Positions 1 to 9,070 of a stretch of DNA of 64,000 bases are shown here, piece after piece. Below the pieces are notes generated by a model. It saw only the letters and a list, made by a program, of their open reading frames with translations, was not told the DNA's origin and did no database searches. Location: assembly GCF_008040165.1 (NCBI RefSeq), contig NZ_VRUR01000001.1, positions 380,458 to 444,457 of the forward strand. The letters are read 5' to 3'. This DNA is from Flagellimonas hymeniacidonis (lineage in GTDB: Bacteria; Bacteroidota; Bacteroidia; Flavobacteriales; Flavobacteriaceae). The position numbers were made by a program, and so were the translations under genes. Every line of letters starts with the position of its first letter. The first letter of the stretch is position 1.

Positions 1-476
1 CAGTGACCGTATAGTCCACCGTTATAACACCACCGCTGCTGTTCGCAACATCAAGGCTGACCGTATATTCCCCCGTGGTCGTGCCAAGCTCCGTGGCCGT
101 CGCATCCGTGGCCGATATCGTGGCAACGGGGTCCGCAGGGGCAACATCATCGCTCGTTATCGTGACATCGGCACTGTTCGGGGCACCAACCGTATAGCCC
201 GTGCCCGCATCCAAGGTCACGGTGACCGTCTCGTCCGGCTCCACATCGGTATCGTCTATGGGGGTCAAAAGTATCGTCGCGGTCTGTTGCGTGTCAGGGA
301 TGTCAACACTGCCCGTAAGGGCAACAAAGTCGCTCCCCGAGGTCGCCGTGCCAGTGACCGTATAGTCCACCGTTATAACACCACCGCTGCTGTTCGCAAC
401 ATCAAGGCTGACCGTATATTCCCCCGTGGTCGTGCCAAGCTCCGTGGCCGTCGCATCCGTGGCCGATATCGTGGCA
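1..476 (-). repeat. Direct repeat: 125-bp identical copies at 1-125 and 352-476
   Basis: Bases 1-125 match bases 352-476 exactly by eye. The offset is 351 bp, or 117 codons, so the copies are in-frame units of the Calx-beta protein. The left copy is cut by the window edge, so the true identical tract may be longer. The stretch is G+C rich: bases 61-120 contain 39 G or C out of 60. Identity at the DNA level, including third positions, points to recent duplication or gene conversion. Confidence 0.9.
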
Positions 477-943
477 GTATAAGTGTCATCATCAAGTATC
501 GTGTTGGTCGCCGTTAGGTTTGCAGGCACTGGGTCTAAAGTTGCAGTCCCAGAGGTTACTCCTGTAAGTGTGATTATTACCGTTTCGTTATCTTCATCTA
601 TTGCATCTTCAAGTACTGGGATCGTAATCGTTGTACTTAGCTGATTCGCCGTAATGGTAGCAGTGCCGCTTAAAGCAGTATAGTCCGCACCTGAGGTGGC
701 CGTACCAGCGATCGAGTAGCTTACATCTGTATTCGTTATCGTGGTCGAGGTCTGGGTAATTGTCAACACACCATTGGTCACAACACCAGCACCATTCTCA
801 GAGCCATCGGTAGTATTCAAAATGCTTACGGTTTGCCCTAATCCTAAATTAAAACCGAAAAATAAAAGTGCAATAACAAGTATATTCCTTGTACAAGGAA
901 TAGAAAAAGACAAATCTGAAGCTTTTTTTAAGAAGGATAACAT
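1..943 (-). CDS. Calx-beta repeat surface/secreted protein, N-terminal part (runs off left edge)
   Basis: The reading frame is open from an ATG at 943 to the window edge: 314 complete codons with no stop. Residues 1-37 form a long Sec-type signal peptide, with a basic start and a hydrophobic core around residues 20-35. A first Calx-beta-like domain spans about 38-152 (acidic DEDNETV motif near 116-122). A second spans about 157-268 (DVEPDETV near 233-240), and a third begins at about 274 and is cut off. Such Ca2+-binding beta-sandwich repeats are typical of large adhesins, and in flavobacteria these are usually exported by the type IX system through a C-terminal signal, which lies outside the window. 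The second and third domains are almost identical and far richer in G+C than the first domain or the downstream genes. The family assignment is firm; function as an adhesin and type IX export are inferred. Confidence 0.8.
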   Translation of the reverse strand, partial: MLSFLKKASDLSFSIPCTRNILVIALLFFGFNLGLGQTVSILNTTDGSENGAGVVTNGVLTITQTSTTITNTDVSYSIAGTATSGADYTALSGTATITANQLSTTITIPVLEDAIDEDNETVIITLTGVTSGTATLDPVPANLTATNTILDDDTYTATISATDATATELGTTTGEYTVSLDVANSSGGVITVDYTVTGTATSGSDFVALTGSVDIPDTQQTATILLTPIDDTDVEPDETVTVTLDAGTGYTVGAPNSADVTITSDDVAPADPVATISATDATATELGTTTGEYTVSLDVANSSGGVITVDYTVT

Positions 944-1099
944 TACCTATTCAACGATTTTCAGTATAGTTCTTTAATACGGTTAGGTAGGTTATTTGGG
1001 AAGAACCAATATTACTAAAAAATGAAGGAACTCCACAACTTAACAGACTAAATCTATCTTTCTCGGATGAAATGCCTTGAAGGTCAGAAAAATCCTAAT

Positions 1100-1981
1100 T
1101 TATAAGGCCGCAGAAGCAGTTTCTGCCTCAGAATTTATCTTTCTTACCAAGCCTTGTAACACTTTTCCAGGACCAACTTCAACAAACGATTTTCCTCCAT
1201 CCTTTACCATTTGCTGCACACTCTGCGTCCATTTTACCGGTGCTGTCAATTGCGAAATCAGGTTAGCTTTAATTTCATCTGCATTAGTAATCGCGGTCGT
1301 GGGTACATTTTGATAAATTGGACAGGCTGGGGCATTAAAATTCGTTGCTTCGATTGCCGCTGCCAACTCTTCTCTGGCTGGCTCCATTAATGGGGAATGG
1401 AATGCTCCTCCAACTGGCAGTAATAAAGCTCTTCGCGCTCCGGCTTCTTTTAATTTTTCACAAGCAGCATTAACTGCATCAACTTCTCCAGAAATCACCA
1501 ATTGACCCGGACAATTGTAATTGGCTGGAACGACAATGCCTTGGATTTCGCCACATATTTTCTCAACTACCTCATCTTCTAAACCTAAAACCGCAGCCAT
1601 TGTACTCGGTTGAATTTCACAGGCCTTCTGCATAGCTAACGCCCTTTGTGATACAAGTTTCAATCCATCCTCAAAATTAAGGGTTCCATTTGCCACAAGT
1701 GCAGAAAACTCGCCTAAGGAGTGGCCAGCGACCATATCTGGTTTGAAGTTTTCTCCTAAAACCTTGCTTAAAATAACCGAATGCAAAAAGATTGCAGGTT
1801 GTGTTACTTTGGTTTGTTTTAAATCTTCTGGGGTTCCTTCAAACATAATGTCTGTTATGGAAAATCCTAAAATATCATTTGCTTGCTCAAATAAATCTTG
1901 AGCCAAAGGATGGTTTTCATACAGATCTAGTCCCATTCCAACGAATTGGGCGCCTTGTCCAGGAAAAATATATGCGTTCAT
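1100..1981 (-). CDS. fabD: Malonyl-CoA:ACP transacylase
   Basis: This 293-residue protein is expected to transfer malonyl from CoA to acyl carrier protein, which starts type II fatty acid synthesis in the cytoplasm. The GQGAQ motif is at residues 8-12. The nucleophile Ser88 lies in GHSLGE (86-91), and the partner His195 lies in GGAFHSP. Length is typical of FabD. It reads on its own, 90 bp downstream of the next gene's transcript direction, and is not next to other fab genes here. The ATG at 1981 is directly followed by the conserved N-terminus, so the start is secure. Confidence 0.96.
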   Translation of the reverse strand: MNAYIFPGQGAQFVGMGLDLYENHPLAQDLFEQANDILGFSITDIMFEGTPEDLKQTKVTQPAIFLHSVILSKVLGENFKPDMVAGHSLGEFSALVANGTLNFEDGLKLVSQRALAMQKACEIQPSTMAAVLGLEDEVVEKICGEIQGIVVPANYNCPGQLVISGEVDAVNAACEKLKEAGARRALLLPVGGAFHSPLMEPAREELAAAIEATNFNAPACPIYQNVPTTAITNADEIKANLISQLTAPVKWTQSVQQMVKDGGKSFVEVGPGKVLQGLVRKINSEAETASAAL

Positions 1982-2071
1982 TTAGTTTAGTTTTATAGCG
2001 CTGCTAAAATAGGTATAATTTACGCTTTTTGAGGGATAGAAATTTTGGGTATTAGAGGAATAGAATTTCCT

Positions 2072-2596
2072 TTATTTTTCCATTTCTTCTTTAAACCAAC
2101 CTGAATAAGTTACATAAGCATCAGCGATACGATTTATTTCTCCAGAACTTAGTTCTGGGCTGACATCCTTAATTTTTTTTGCGGGTATTCCCGCATATAT
2201 ACTCCCTGCTTCCACATGCGTTCCTTGGGTCAAAACTGCTCCTGCTGCTATTATTGAATTACTTTCCACTACACAGTCATCCATAATGATACTTCCCATA
2301 CCCACCAAAACATTGTCTTTTATGGTACATCCATGCACTAAGGCATTATGCCCAATAGAAACATTGTTTCCAATGGTAGTGGGAGATTTTTGATAGGTGC
2401 AATGGATCACGGCACCATCTTGCACATTTACCTTGTTGCCCATTTTAATGAAATGAACATCTCCGCGAATTACTGTACTGTACCATATACTACATTGGTC
2501 TCCCATACTTACTTCTCCAACAATTACAGCATTCTCGGCAATAAAACAGTCATTCCCGATCTCCGGTGTTTTTCCTCTAACGGATTTGATGATCAT
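2072..2596 (-). CDS. Gamma-carbonic anhydrase family protein (left-handed beta-helix)
   Basis: This 174-residue protein is built of hexapeptide repeats that form a left-handed beta-helix, with a short C-terminal helix. The three metal-ligand histidines expected in gamma-class carbonic anhydrases are present (His65, His83, His88). Relatives include YrdA, PaaY and Cam; they bind zinc or iron as trimers, and many lack proven anhydrase activity. It starts 15 bp after the stop of the LytTR regulator and is read in the same direction, so it may be the last gene of that operon. Enzymatic activity is inferred only from the ligands. Confidence 0.88.
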   Translation of the reverse strand: MIIKSVRGKTPEIGNDCFIAENAVIVGEVSMGDQCSIWYSTVIRGDVHFIKMGNKVNVQDGAVIHCTYQKSPTTIGNNVSIGHNALVHGCTIKDNVLVGMGSIIMDDCVVESNSIIAAGAVLTQGTHVEAGSIYAGIPAKKIKDVSPELSSGEINRIADAYVTYSGWFKEEMEK

Positions 2597-2611
2597 TATA
2601 AAAGTTTGAAT

Positions 2612-3343
2612 TTATTGAAAATATGATAATAGCGTTGCCTTTTTAGATGCGGATACGGACAGTTCTTTGCCATTGGAGAGCACTACGCTCCCTCCTTTTC
2701 CTTTTTTATATTTTACCACTTCGCCCACATTCACCAAATAAGATTTATGAATTCGTGCAAAAGCATATTCCGTAAGTGCATTTTCAAAGTATTTTAAGGT
2801 CTTGCTTACCACAATCCTCTTATGTTCTAAATAGATTTCCGTGTAATTGTCATCTGCCTTACAAAAGTAAATATCTTTAACATCCAAAACCTGAAATCCG
2901 TCTTGTTGCGGCAAGGTTATTTTCCCTTCGGTTTTACTTGGCTTTACCTCTAATACTTGTCCCTCCAGAGCATTTTCTTTCTCTTTTACTTCTTTAACAT
3001 AGTCCACCGCTTTTATCAACTCATCTATATTTATCGGCTTCATTAAATAGTAAGCAGCATGATTGTTAAGGGCATCTATTGCATATTGGTTATAGGCCGT
3101 TACAAAAACGGTTTCAAAAGTACGATCAGGGACTTTATCCAACAAATCAAAGGCATTCCCAAATGGCATTTCAACATCTAAAAACACTAGGTTTGGGTTG
3201 TGTTTTTGAATCAGCTCCAAACCTTCTGAAATATTGGAAGCTTCGCCTAAAAGTTTTACTCCATCACAATATTTGGTAATATAATTTCGCAGTATCTCCC
3301 TGCTATTTGCCTCATCTTCTATTATGATTGCCTGTAAATCCAT
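2612..3343 (-). CDS. LytTR-family response regulator
   Basis: This 243-residue protein has an N-terminal receiver domain (about 1-120) with acidic residues Glu9 and Asp10, and the phospho-acceptor Asp56 in FLDVEMP. A LytTR DNA-binding domain follows (about 145-240), ending in the pattern KSYLVN...VVLSNGKELSVS. It is expected to be phosphorylated by the kinase encoded just upstream and then to bind promoter DNA. The kinase stop and this start share one base (TAATG), so translation is probably coupled. The target genes cannot be deduced here. Confidence 0.93.
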   Translation of the reverse strand: MDLQAIIIEDEANSREILRNYITKYCDGVKLLGEASNISEGLELIQKHNPNLVFLDVEMPFGNAFDLLDKVPDRTFETVFVTAYNQYAIDALNNHAAYYLMKPINIDELIKAVDYVKEVKEKENALEGQVLEVKPSKTEGKITLPQQDGFQVLDVKDIYFCKADDNYTEIYLEHKRIVVSKTLKYFENALTEYAFARIHKSYLVNVGEVVKYKKGKGGSVVLSNGKELSVSASKKATLLSYFQ

Positions 3344-5550
3344 TAGTCTTTTTTAAGCTTGAGAGAAACTTTGGTTCCGGTTTGGTCATCATATAAATCT
3401 GAAATAGACACATCAACCTTATTCTTATACATATCATTAAGAATACGAATTCGTTTTTTGATATTGCCCATTCCTTTTGATTTTTGCTTCTTTTGGTTAT
3501 CGGTCTTTAATTCTGCTGATTTTTTTCGACCTATTCCATTATCCGTAATTATGATTTCCAAAAGTCCATTCATTACTTCAGCAATTTCAATCTTCAAAAA
3601 GCCTTTTTCTTCTTTGTAACGAAGTCCATGCCAAATAGCATTTTCTATATAGGGCTGAAGCAACATCGGAGGGATTTCAAAAGCATCGATGTCTATTTTT
3701 TCATCTATTTCGATATTGAAATCAAACTTATCTGAAAAACGCGAATGTTCCAATTTCACATATAGCTCCAACAATTCCAATTCCTTGGAAAGCGGAATAA
3801 AATCTTCTTCAGAATTTTCCAGAACACTGCGCATCAAAACCGAAAAATCACTCAAAAAACGATTTGCGCTACGCTCATCACTTTTTGCAATATAATTGTT
3901 GACCGAGTTAAGGGCATTAAAAATAAAATGTGGATTCATTTGTGTGCGCAACGATTTTAGCGCCAATAGGTTATTGGCCAATTTCTGCTGTTTATTGCTC
4001 CTATAAAACAAGAATGTGGTCAGTGCCATTAGTGCAAGTCCAAAAACCAACGAATAAATAATCCACTTTTGTCTTTTGCTGGTTTCCTCATACAACTCTT
4101 GTTCGGTAACCGCCAAACTGTATTTACTCTGAGATAATTCACGTTCTTGTTCTAAACTGGAAATCCGATTCTGTTTGGTAGCAATTTCACGATTGAATCT
4201 GGCAGCCCTTGAAATTTCCTGCTCTTTTCGCACATATAAGCTATCTACAACGGCTACATAATCTTGATATGACTCCAAAGCTTTAGTGAAATCACCTTTG
4301 TATTTATATACTTCAGAAAGTTTTCTTGTTGCATCTTTTTGCACCACTAAATCATCTTCTGTATCAGCTTCCACAATACTACGCTCCAAATACGGAATGG
4401 CTTCATCCAACTTATCCTGAGCTATATAGGCATTTGCAATTTTGTAATTTATACGTTGCGAAGAAATGGAATCAGGTATGGCAATGCCTTTGTTTTCCTT
4501 TGCCACCGTTTGTCTGGGAAGTTGTTTTAATTCGTTTAAACTTTTTTTACGAAGTTGAATCTCATCATCATACCTATTTTCATCATTATAAAAATCTGCC
4601 ACCTTTTCATTCTCTTCAATGAGCCTTTCAGGGGCAACTTTTTTAGACAAATCCAACGAGTTGTTATAAAAGCCCTCGGCTTCTATAAATCGGTTTTCAC
4701 CGGCATACGCAGCAGCAATTTTGGAATTAAGGTCTATGACCTTGGGTGAAATTTGATTTTTCTGTGCAATCCGAAGCCCTTCTTGATAAAAGTCCAAAGC
4801 CTTTTTGAATTCTGACAAAGCTTTATTGGCATCTCCCAATCCTTCATACAATTCAATTCGTTGATACGGAATCATGTTCTTAACCTTTAATAAAGGAGTA
4901 AGTGTGGTCTCCGCATTCTGAAATTCGCCATTTAGAATGTATGCCTTACCTAATAGTAAACTGGTTTTGGAAGATTCCCTTGCCGCCAAGGCATCTTTGA
5001 AATTTGAAATAGCAAGATCATATTGATTGTGATAGAGGTAAATTTCCCCCAAGGTTGTATAGGAAGACGAAAGCCCATCTTTATTAGCACGCTTGCCTAA
5101 TTGTGCTATAGATTGAGCAATAAAGTCGATACTCTTTTCTAAATCGGTTCTTTTATAAACATTTGCTGAATCAATAAATCGTTGGTGATTTGAGGCACTT
5201 CTTGAACCAAAAATTTCTCTTTTTTTTGACTTCGTTGGAGCACTATACCCTTCTACCAAAACATCGATATCTTCATCCGATTTAATCCTGTGCCGAACGG
5301 TTTCGAATTCTGGGCTTTCAAAAATGAGCATGTTTCCAATAGCAGCCTTAATCTTAAATTCCCCTAATCCATTTGTGGTAGTGTAACTTCCAGTATCCGT
5401 AGACACTTCCACCCCAGAAATGGGGGCAAAATTCTCTTTTCCCTTCACGGACCCTTCAATTTCAATCTGTAAACGTTCATTGCTTACCTGAGAAAAACCA
5501 GAGTACATCGCAATAAAAAAGAAAAATAATATATGTTTTGTTTTAATCAT
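3343..5550 (-). CDS. TPR-containing LytS-type sensor histidine kinase
   Basis: This 735-residue protein has a signal peptide (1-20) and a small beta domain at about 25-95 resembling the carboxypeptidase-regulatory-like fold. TPR-type helical repeats run from about 130 to 445, followed by a coiled coil and a transmembrane helix near 490-515. The cytoplasmic end is a His_kinase (LytS/YehU type) domain with the phospho-acceptor His541 in NPHFIFNALN. The ATPase domain has an N box around IENA 636-639 and DNGIG at 670-674. The sensor part is therefore periplasmic. It forms a two-gene operon with the LytTR regulator through a TAATG overlap. The ligand is unknown; the TPR array suggests protein or peptide sensing. 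Confidence 0.92.
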   Translation of the reverse strand: MIKTKHILFFFFIAMYSGFSQVSNERLQIEIEGSVKGKENFAPISGVEVSTDTGSYTTTNGLGEFKIKAAIGNMLIFESPEFETVRHRIKSDEDIDVLVEGYSAPTKSKKREIFGSRSASNHQRFIDSANVYKRTDLEKSIDFIAQSIAQLGKRANKDGLSSSYTTLGEIYLYHNQYDLAISNFKDALAARESSKTSLLLGKAYILNGEFQNAETTLTPLLKVKNMIPYQRIELYEGLGDANKALSEFKKALDFYQEGLRIAQKNQISPKVIDLNSKIAAAYAGENRFIEAEGFYNNSLDLSKKVAPERLIEENEKVADFYNDENRYDDEIQLRKKSLNELKQLPRQTVAKENKGIAIPDSISSQRINYKIANAYIAQDKLDEAIPYLERSIVEADTEDDLVVQKDATRKLSEVYKYKGDFTKALESYQDYVAVVDSLYVRKEQEISRAARFNREIATKQNRISSLEQERELSQSKYSLAVTEQELYEETSKRQKWIIYSLVFGLALMALTTFLFYRSNKQQKLANNLLALKSLRTQMNPHFIFNALNSVNNYIAKSDERSANRFLSDFSVLMRSVLENSEEDFIPLSKELELLELYVKLEHSRFSDKFDFNIEIDEKIDIDAFEIPPMLLQPYIENAIWHGLRYKEEKGFLKIEIAEVMNGLLEIIITDNGIGRKKSAELKTDNQKKQKSKGMGNIKKRIRILNDMYKNKVDVSISDLYDDQTGTKVSLKLKKD

Positions 5551-5759
5551 TAAACCTCTAATACTTAGGTAAACTTAGTGCTTCTAGTGCATACTAAAAA
5601 ATGCCTTCCTCTCCCAAAATGAACAAAAATCCCATCATTTTACCACTTTACAAAACCATTTATACCAGTCACTCATTCCAAGCTGCTGTTCCCTCATTCA
5701 TAGTTTTTATTCAAAAAAGTTGGAAATACTTTTAACCCATACTTTAAAAACATTGAATT

Positions 5760-6929
5760 ATGAAACATTTTAAACATCTATTAGGAATAACTCTTTTTAC
5801 TATAGCGATTGGGTCTGCATATGCATGTAACCTTAAAACTCCCGAATATAAAAACACGGCTTTGGTAACTAAATCTATTGGGGACAAACCTGCCAAGCAA
5901 TTTGTAAAAATTGCATTGTTATTGGATACTAGTAATAGTATGGATGGACTCATCAATCAGGCAAAAGCACAACTTTGGGATATTGTAAATGAATTTACGT
6001 ATGCTAAGTGCGGAAATGAATCAAGGCCTTCATTACAAATAGCACTTTATGAATATGGTAATGATAACTTGGCTTCTAATGAAGGATATATCAGACAAGT
6101 AATAGGGTTTAGTAGTGATTTGGATGAAATTTCTGAAAAGCTTTTTTCACTGACTACCAATGGTGGGGAAGAATATTGTGGACAAGTCATTCAAACTTCC
6201 TTAAAGCAATTGGATTGGGGCAAAAACGCTGATGATTTAAAAATGATTTTTATTGCAGGTAATGAACCTTTTACCCAAGGCAGGCTAAACTATAGAGATG
6301 CGGCATCTAACGCTACTGAAAAAGACATCATTGTCAATACCATTTTCTGCGGAAATTATGAGCAAGGTATTTCTACTAAATGGAAAAGTGGCGCTACATT
6401 AACCGGTGGAGAGTACATGGCTATAGATCATAATAAGCAAGTGGTGCACATTGATACTCCTTATGACGATATCATCATTAAATTGAATGGTCAGTTGAAT
6501 GGCACTTACATCTCTTATGGAGCTTTAGGTAGAGAAAAGAAAGCAATGCAAGAAGTGCAGGACAGCAATGCTGCTCAAATGAAGCCAGCAGTTGCGGTTA
6601 AAAGATCCGTGAGTAAAAGTTCAAGGCTTTATAAAAATTCTAAATGGGATTTGGTAGATGCCATTGAAGATGAAGAACTTGAGGTTGCTGAGCTCAAAGA
6701 CAAAGATTTACCTTCTGAATTAAAAGGAAAATCTGAAAAAGAGATAAAAGCATACGTTGCCGCGAAAAAAACCGAGCGTGAGGACATACAAAACAAAATT
6801 CAAGAATTAAATAAAAAGCGTGAAGCTTATATTGCAAAAAACCAAAAAGAAGAAACAGGTGAATTGGAGAATGCCCTTTTATCAGCTATAAAAAATCAAG
6901 CTGCGAGAAAGAATTACAAGTGGGATTAA
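5760..6929 (+). CDS. Secreted von Willebrand factor A domain protein
   Basis: This 389-residue protein starts with a signal peptide (about 1-22, ending AYAC; not a clean lipobox). The vWA domain spans about 48-255, with the metal-ion-dependent adhesion motif DTSNS at 56-60, and is cysteine-containing (Cys near KCGN, EEYCGQ and FCGNY). The C-terminal 120 residues are Lys/Glu-rich and predicted to be helical or coiled coil. vWA domains bind proteins through a chelated metal, so a periplasmic scaffolding or adhesion role is plausible. It is divergent from the kinase operon and is followed by its own terminator. I do not recognise a specific named family. Confidence 0.8.
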   Translation: MKHFKHLLGITLFTIAIGSAYACNLKTPEYKNTALVTKSIGDKPAKQFVKIALLLDTSNSMDGLINQAKAQLWDIVNEFTYAKCGNESRPSLQIALYEYGNDNLASNEGYIRQVIGFSSDLDEISEKLFSLTTNGGEEYCGQVIQTSLKQLDWGKNADDLKMIFIAGNEPFTQGRLNYRDAASNATEKDIIVNTIFCGNYEQGISTKWKSGATLTGGEYMAIDHNKQVVHIDTPYDDIIIKLNGQLNGTYISYGALGREKKAMQEVQDSNAAQMKPAVAVKRSVSKSSRLYKNSKWDLVDAIEDEELEVAELKDKDLPSELKGKSEKEIKAYVAAKKTEREDIQNKIQELNKKREAYIAKNQKEETGELENALLSAIKNQAARKNYKWD

Positions 6930-6953
6930 TAATCCAATATTCAAAAGGGAAAG

Positions 6954-6982
6954 TGGTCCATCATAACAGATGGGCCATTTTT
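6954..6982 (+). terminator. Rho-independent terminator after the vWA gene
   Basis: A 9-bp stem (6954-6962 with 6969-6977, one G-U pair) has a 6-base loop and is followed by five T. It lies just after the vWA stop and touches the stop codon of the convergent PorP-like gene. Confidence 0.7.
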
Positions 6983-7976
6983 AGTTATTGGCCGCTGGAC
7001 AATAACAATCATAGCGTTTACCTTGATCACTCTGACCAAAGTCATAACCTAAAGTAATCTGATGAAAGCCTCCATTGTCAAAACGGATATCGCCAGATTG
7101 ATATGAATAATTATATGAAAACAAAAATTGATTCACATTAACTCCAATAATTGGCGTAAAAAGTTGTAATCGCTGCTCTCCAAAACCGCCATTGGTCTGG
7201 AATTGTGCTCCATCAAAACTTCTACGATACGATAGTCCGGCCCATACGGTGCCAAATGCAACATCTTTATACACCTTCGCATTAATATCGACAGTTTTCT
7301 CTTTGGTGAAATCAGTCAACTGGAAAAGTACGGAAGGCTCTATTCTAGTTTTTTTACCAAATACATAACCTGCAGAGAGCAAATACCTCCTAAGGTTATC
7401 AAACTCGGCAGCTGTATATAAATCACGACCACTCCCAAGAATATTTAAAACAGCAGCATGGGCATAAAATTCAAAAATATTATAGGAAACCCCTAAATCT
7501 ACATTGAAATAACTGGTGGTGTTTTTAGTTCCAGTCACTACGGGATCAGGAATAACGGACCTAAATTCTGTTTCATCTAAACTACTCAGTATTACTCCGG
7601 CACTAAGACCAAACGATATCTGATTTAGCGTCCTAAAATCTCCTGCCAACTGCAAATGATGGGCGTATGTTGCCTTAAAACCTGTTTGTGAGTGATATCC
7701 GTTAGAATCATTAAACAAAATACCGCCAACGCCACTTCGTTCACCAACTCTAAAATTTGCATTTAAGGTCTGCAAACTTGGTGCTTCATCTACATTAAAC
7801 CATTGTTTCCTAGCTGTTAAGCGAATTTTTGCCCCTTCGCTTATTCCAGCCATTGAAGGATAGACTAAGTAATAGTTATCTGCCAAATAATCAAAATATA
7901 CTGGTATTCCCTCTTGGGCCTTAGCTGACAGCCCAAAAACTAGGGCTATTATTAATGAGGTAAGATAGCGTCTCAT
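6981..7976 (-). CDS. PorP/SprF family type IX secretion outer membrane protein
   Basis: This 331-residue protein has a signal peptide (1-20, cleaved near AKAQ) and the family-typical start YFDYLADNYYLVYPSMAGI. It then has many alternating beta strands, as expected of an outer membrane beta-barrel. PorP/SprF proteins pair with the type IX machine and often accompany one specific large secreted substrate, typically next door. No large substrate gene is adjacent here, although the Calx-beta protein lies about 6 kb away. The C-terminal tail contains a CYCPAANN sequence. The gene stands alone between a convergent vWA gene and a divergent nifU-like gene. Confidence 0.88.
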   Translation of the reverse strand: MRRYLTSLIIALVFGLSAKAQEGIPVYFDYLADNYYLVYPSMAGISEGAKIRLTARKQWFNVDEAPSLQTLNANFRVGERSGVGGILFNDSNGYHSQTGFKATYAHHLQLAGDFRTLNQISFGLSAGVILSSLDETEFRSVIPDPVVTGTKNTTSYFNVDLGVSYNIFEFYAHAAVLNILGSGRDLYTAAEFDNLRRYLLSAGYVFGKKTRIEPSVLFQLTDFTKEKTVDINAKVYKDVAFGTVWAGLSYRRSFDGAQFQTNGGFGEQRLQLFTPIIGVNVNQFLFSYNYSYQSGDIRFDNGGFHQITLGYDFGQSDQGKRYDCYCPAANN

Positions 7977-8057
7977 GAAACGGTTTTGGGGCTATAGTTG
8001 ATATTTAAAGGTAATCAAACATTTAGATAACGGTTGAAGCGATACATTATTATATAT

Positions 8058-8088
8058 TTTGCCCCTCATATTTACTTTGGTATTTTTG
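8058..8088 (+). promoter_or_regulatory. Bacteroidota-type promoter for the NifU-like gene
   Basis: TTTG at 8058-8061 and TATTTTTG at 8081-8088 are separated by exactly 19 bp. This matches the known flavobacterial consensus TTTG-N19-TAnnTTTG. Transcription would start near 8094, giving a leader of only about 10 bases before the ATG at 8104. Confidence 0.6.
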
Positions 8089-8103
8089 TACTAAATATGT
8101 GCT

Positions 8104-9000
8104 ATGAAAGAATATAACATCACTATAGTTGATACCAACAACCCCAAAATACTAAAATTTGAGGCCAATCACTTCTTGGCGAAAGGCAATTATGAGTTAA
8201 AAAACATTGATGAAGCTAAGGATTCACCCCTAGCACAACAGCTATTTTACCTGCCTTTTATAAAAACCGTATATATCTCCGGAAACTTTATCGCCCTTGA
8301 ACGATTTGATATTGTAGAATGGGAAGATGTAAAAGACGAAGTGGCACAGCAACTTGTAGAATATTTGAACGCTGGAGAGCCCATTGTAAACGAAATCGAA
8401 ACTACCAAAAAAGAGCCCATTACCGTATATGCTGAAGTTACTCCCAATCCCGCTGTGATGAAGTATGTATCCAACAAACGGATTGTGCCTACTACTTACG
8501 AATTTAAAAATATTGATGAAGCATCAGATTCGCAGTTGGCAAGAGAGCTCTTTCATTTTCCTTTTGTAAAAGAGGTGTTTTTTGATGAAAATTATGTCTC
8601 TGTTTCTAAATATGAAGTGGCCAATTGGGAGGAAATTACCATGCAGCTTAGAGAATTTATAAGGGATTTCTTGGCAGATGGAAAAGAAGTGGTCTCACAA
8701 GCCGCTATAGAAAAATCGAAAGAAACAGCTGAGCAAAGCGTAGCTGACACCCATTATGATGATACATCCAAGCAAATCATTGACATTTTAGAGGAATATG
8801 TTAAACCTGCTGTGGCAAGTGATGGTGGCAATATTCTTTTTCAATCTTATGAGGAAGATAGCAAAACGGTAAATGTAATTCTGCAAGGGGCTTGTAGTGG
8901 TTGCCCGTCGTCCACATTTACATTAAAAAATGGTATTGAGACCATGCTAAAAAATATGATGGGAGATAAGGTAAATGAAGTCGTTGCACTCAACGGTTAA
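8104..9000 (+). CDS. NifU-family Fe-S scaffold protein with two Nfu N-terminal domains
   Basis: This 298-residue protein has two copies of the Nfu/NifU N-terminal domain (about 1-90 and 105-195). A linker follows, and then a C-terminal NifU domain (about 220-298) with the cluster-binding Cys264 and Cys267 in CSGCPSS. The C-terminal domain is expected to assemble or carry an Fe-S cluster and hand it to client proteins in the cytoplasm. The duplicated N-terminal domain makes it longer than single-domain Nfu proteins. It has its own promoter and is not next to suf genes. Function as a carrier is known for the family; the client proteins are unknown. Confidence 0.92.
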   Translation: MKEYNITIVDTNNPKILKFEANHFLAKGNYELKNIDEAKDSPLAQQLFYLPFIKTVYISGNFIALERFDIVEWEDVKDEVAQQLVEYLNAGEPIVNEIETTKKEPITVYAEVTPNPAVMKYVSNKRIVPTTYEFKNIDEASDSQLARELFHFPFVKEVFFDENYVSVSKYEVANWEEITMQLREFIRDFLADGKEVVSQAAIEKSKETAEQSVADTHYDDTSKQIIDILEEYVKPAVASDGGNILFQSYEEDSKTVNVILQGACSGCPSSTFTLKNGIETMLKNMMGDKVNEVVALNG

Positions 9001-9070
9001 TTTTCAATCTTACCTGCCTCTAATTGTAGTCAATTTTTGCTAACTTGAATAAATTTAAAAATCATTAACT

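Noticed and set aside
1..476. Possible CRISPR-like repetition
   Set aside because: The repeat is 125 bp or longer at a 351-bp period and codes in frame; there are no short direct repeats with spacers.
287..517. Arg-rich 76-residue plus-strand frame
   Set aside because: It is the antisense shadow of the G+C-rich Calx-beta repeats; its composition follows from the repeat codons and it ends where the repeats end.
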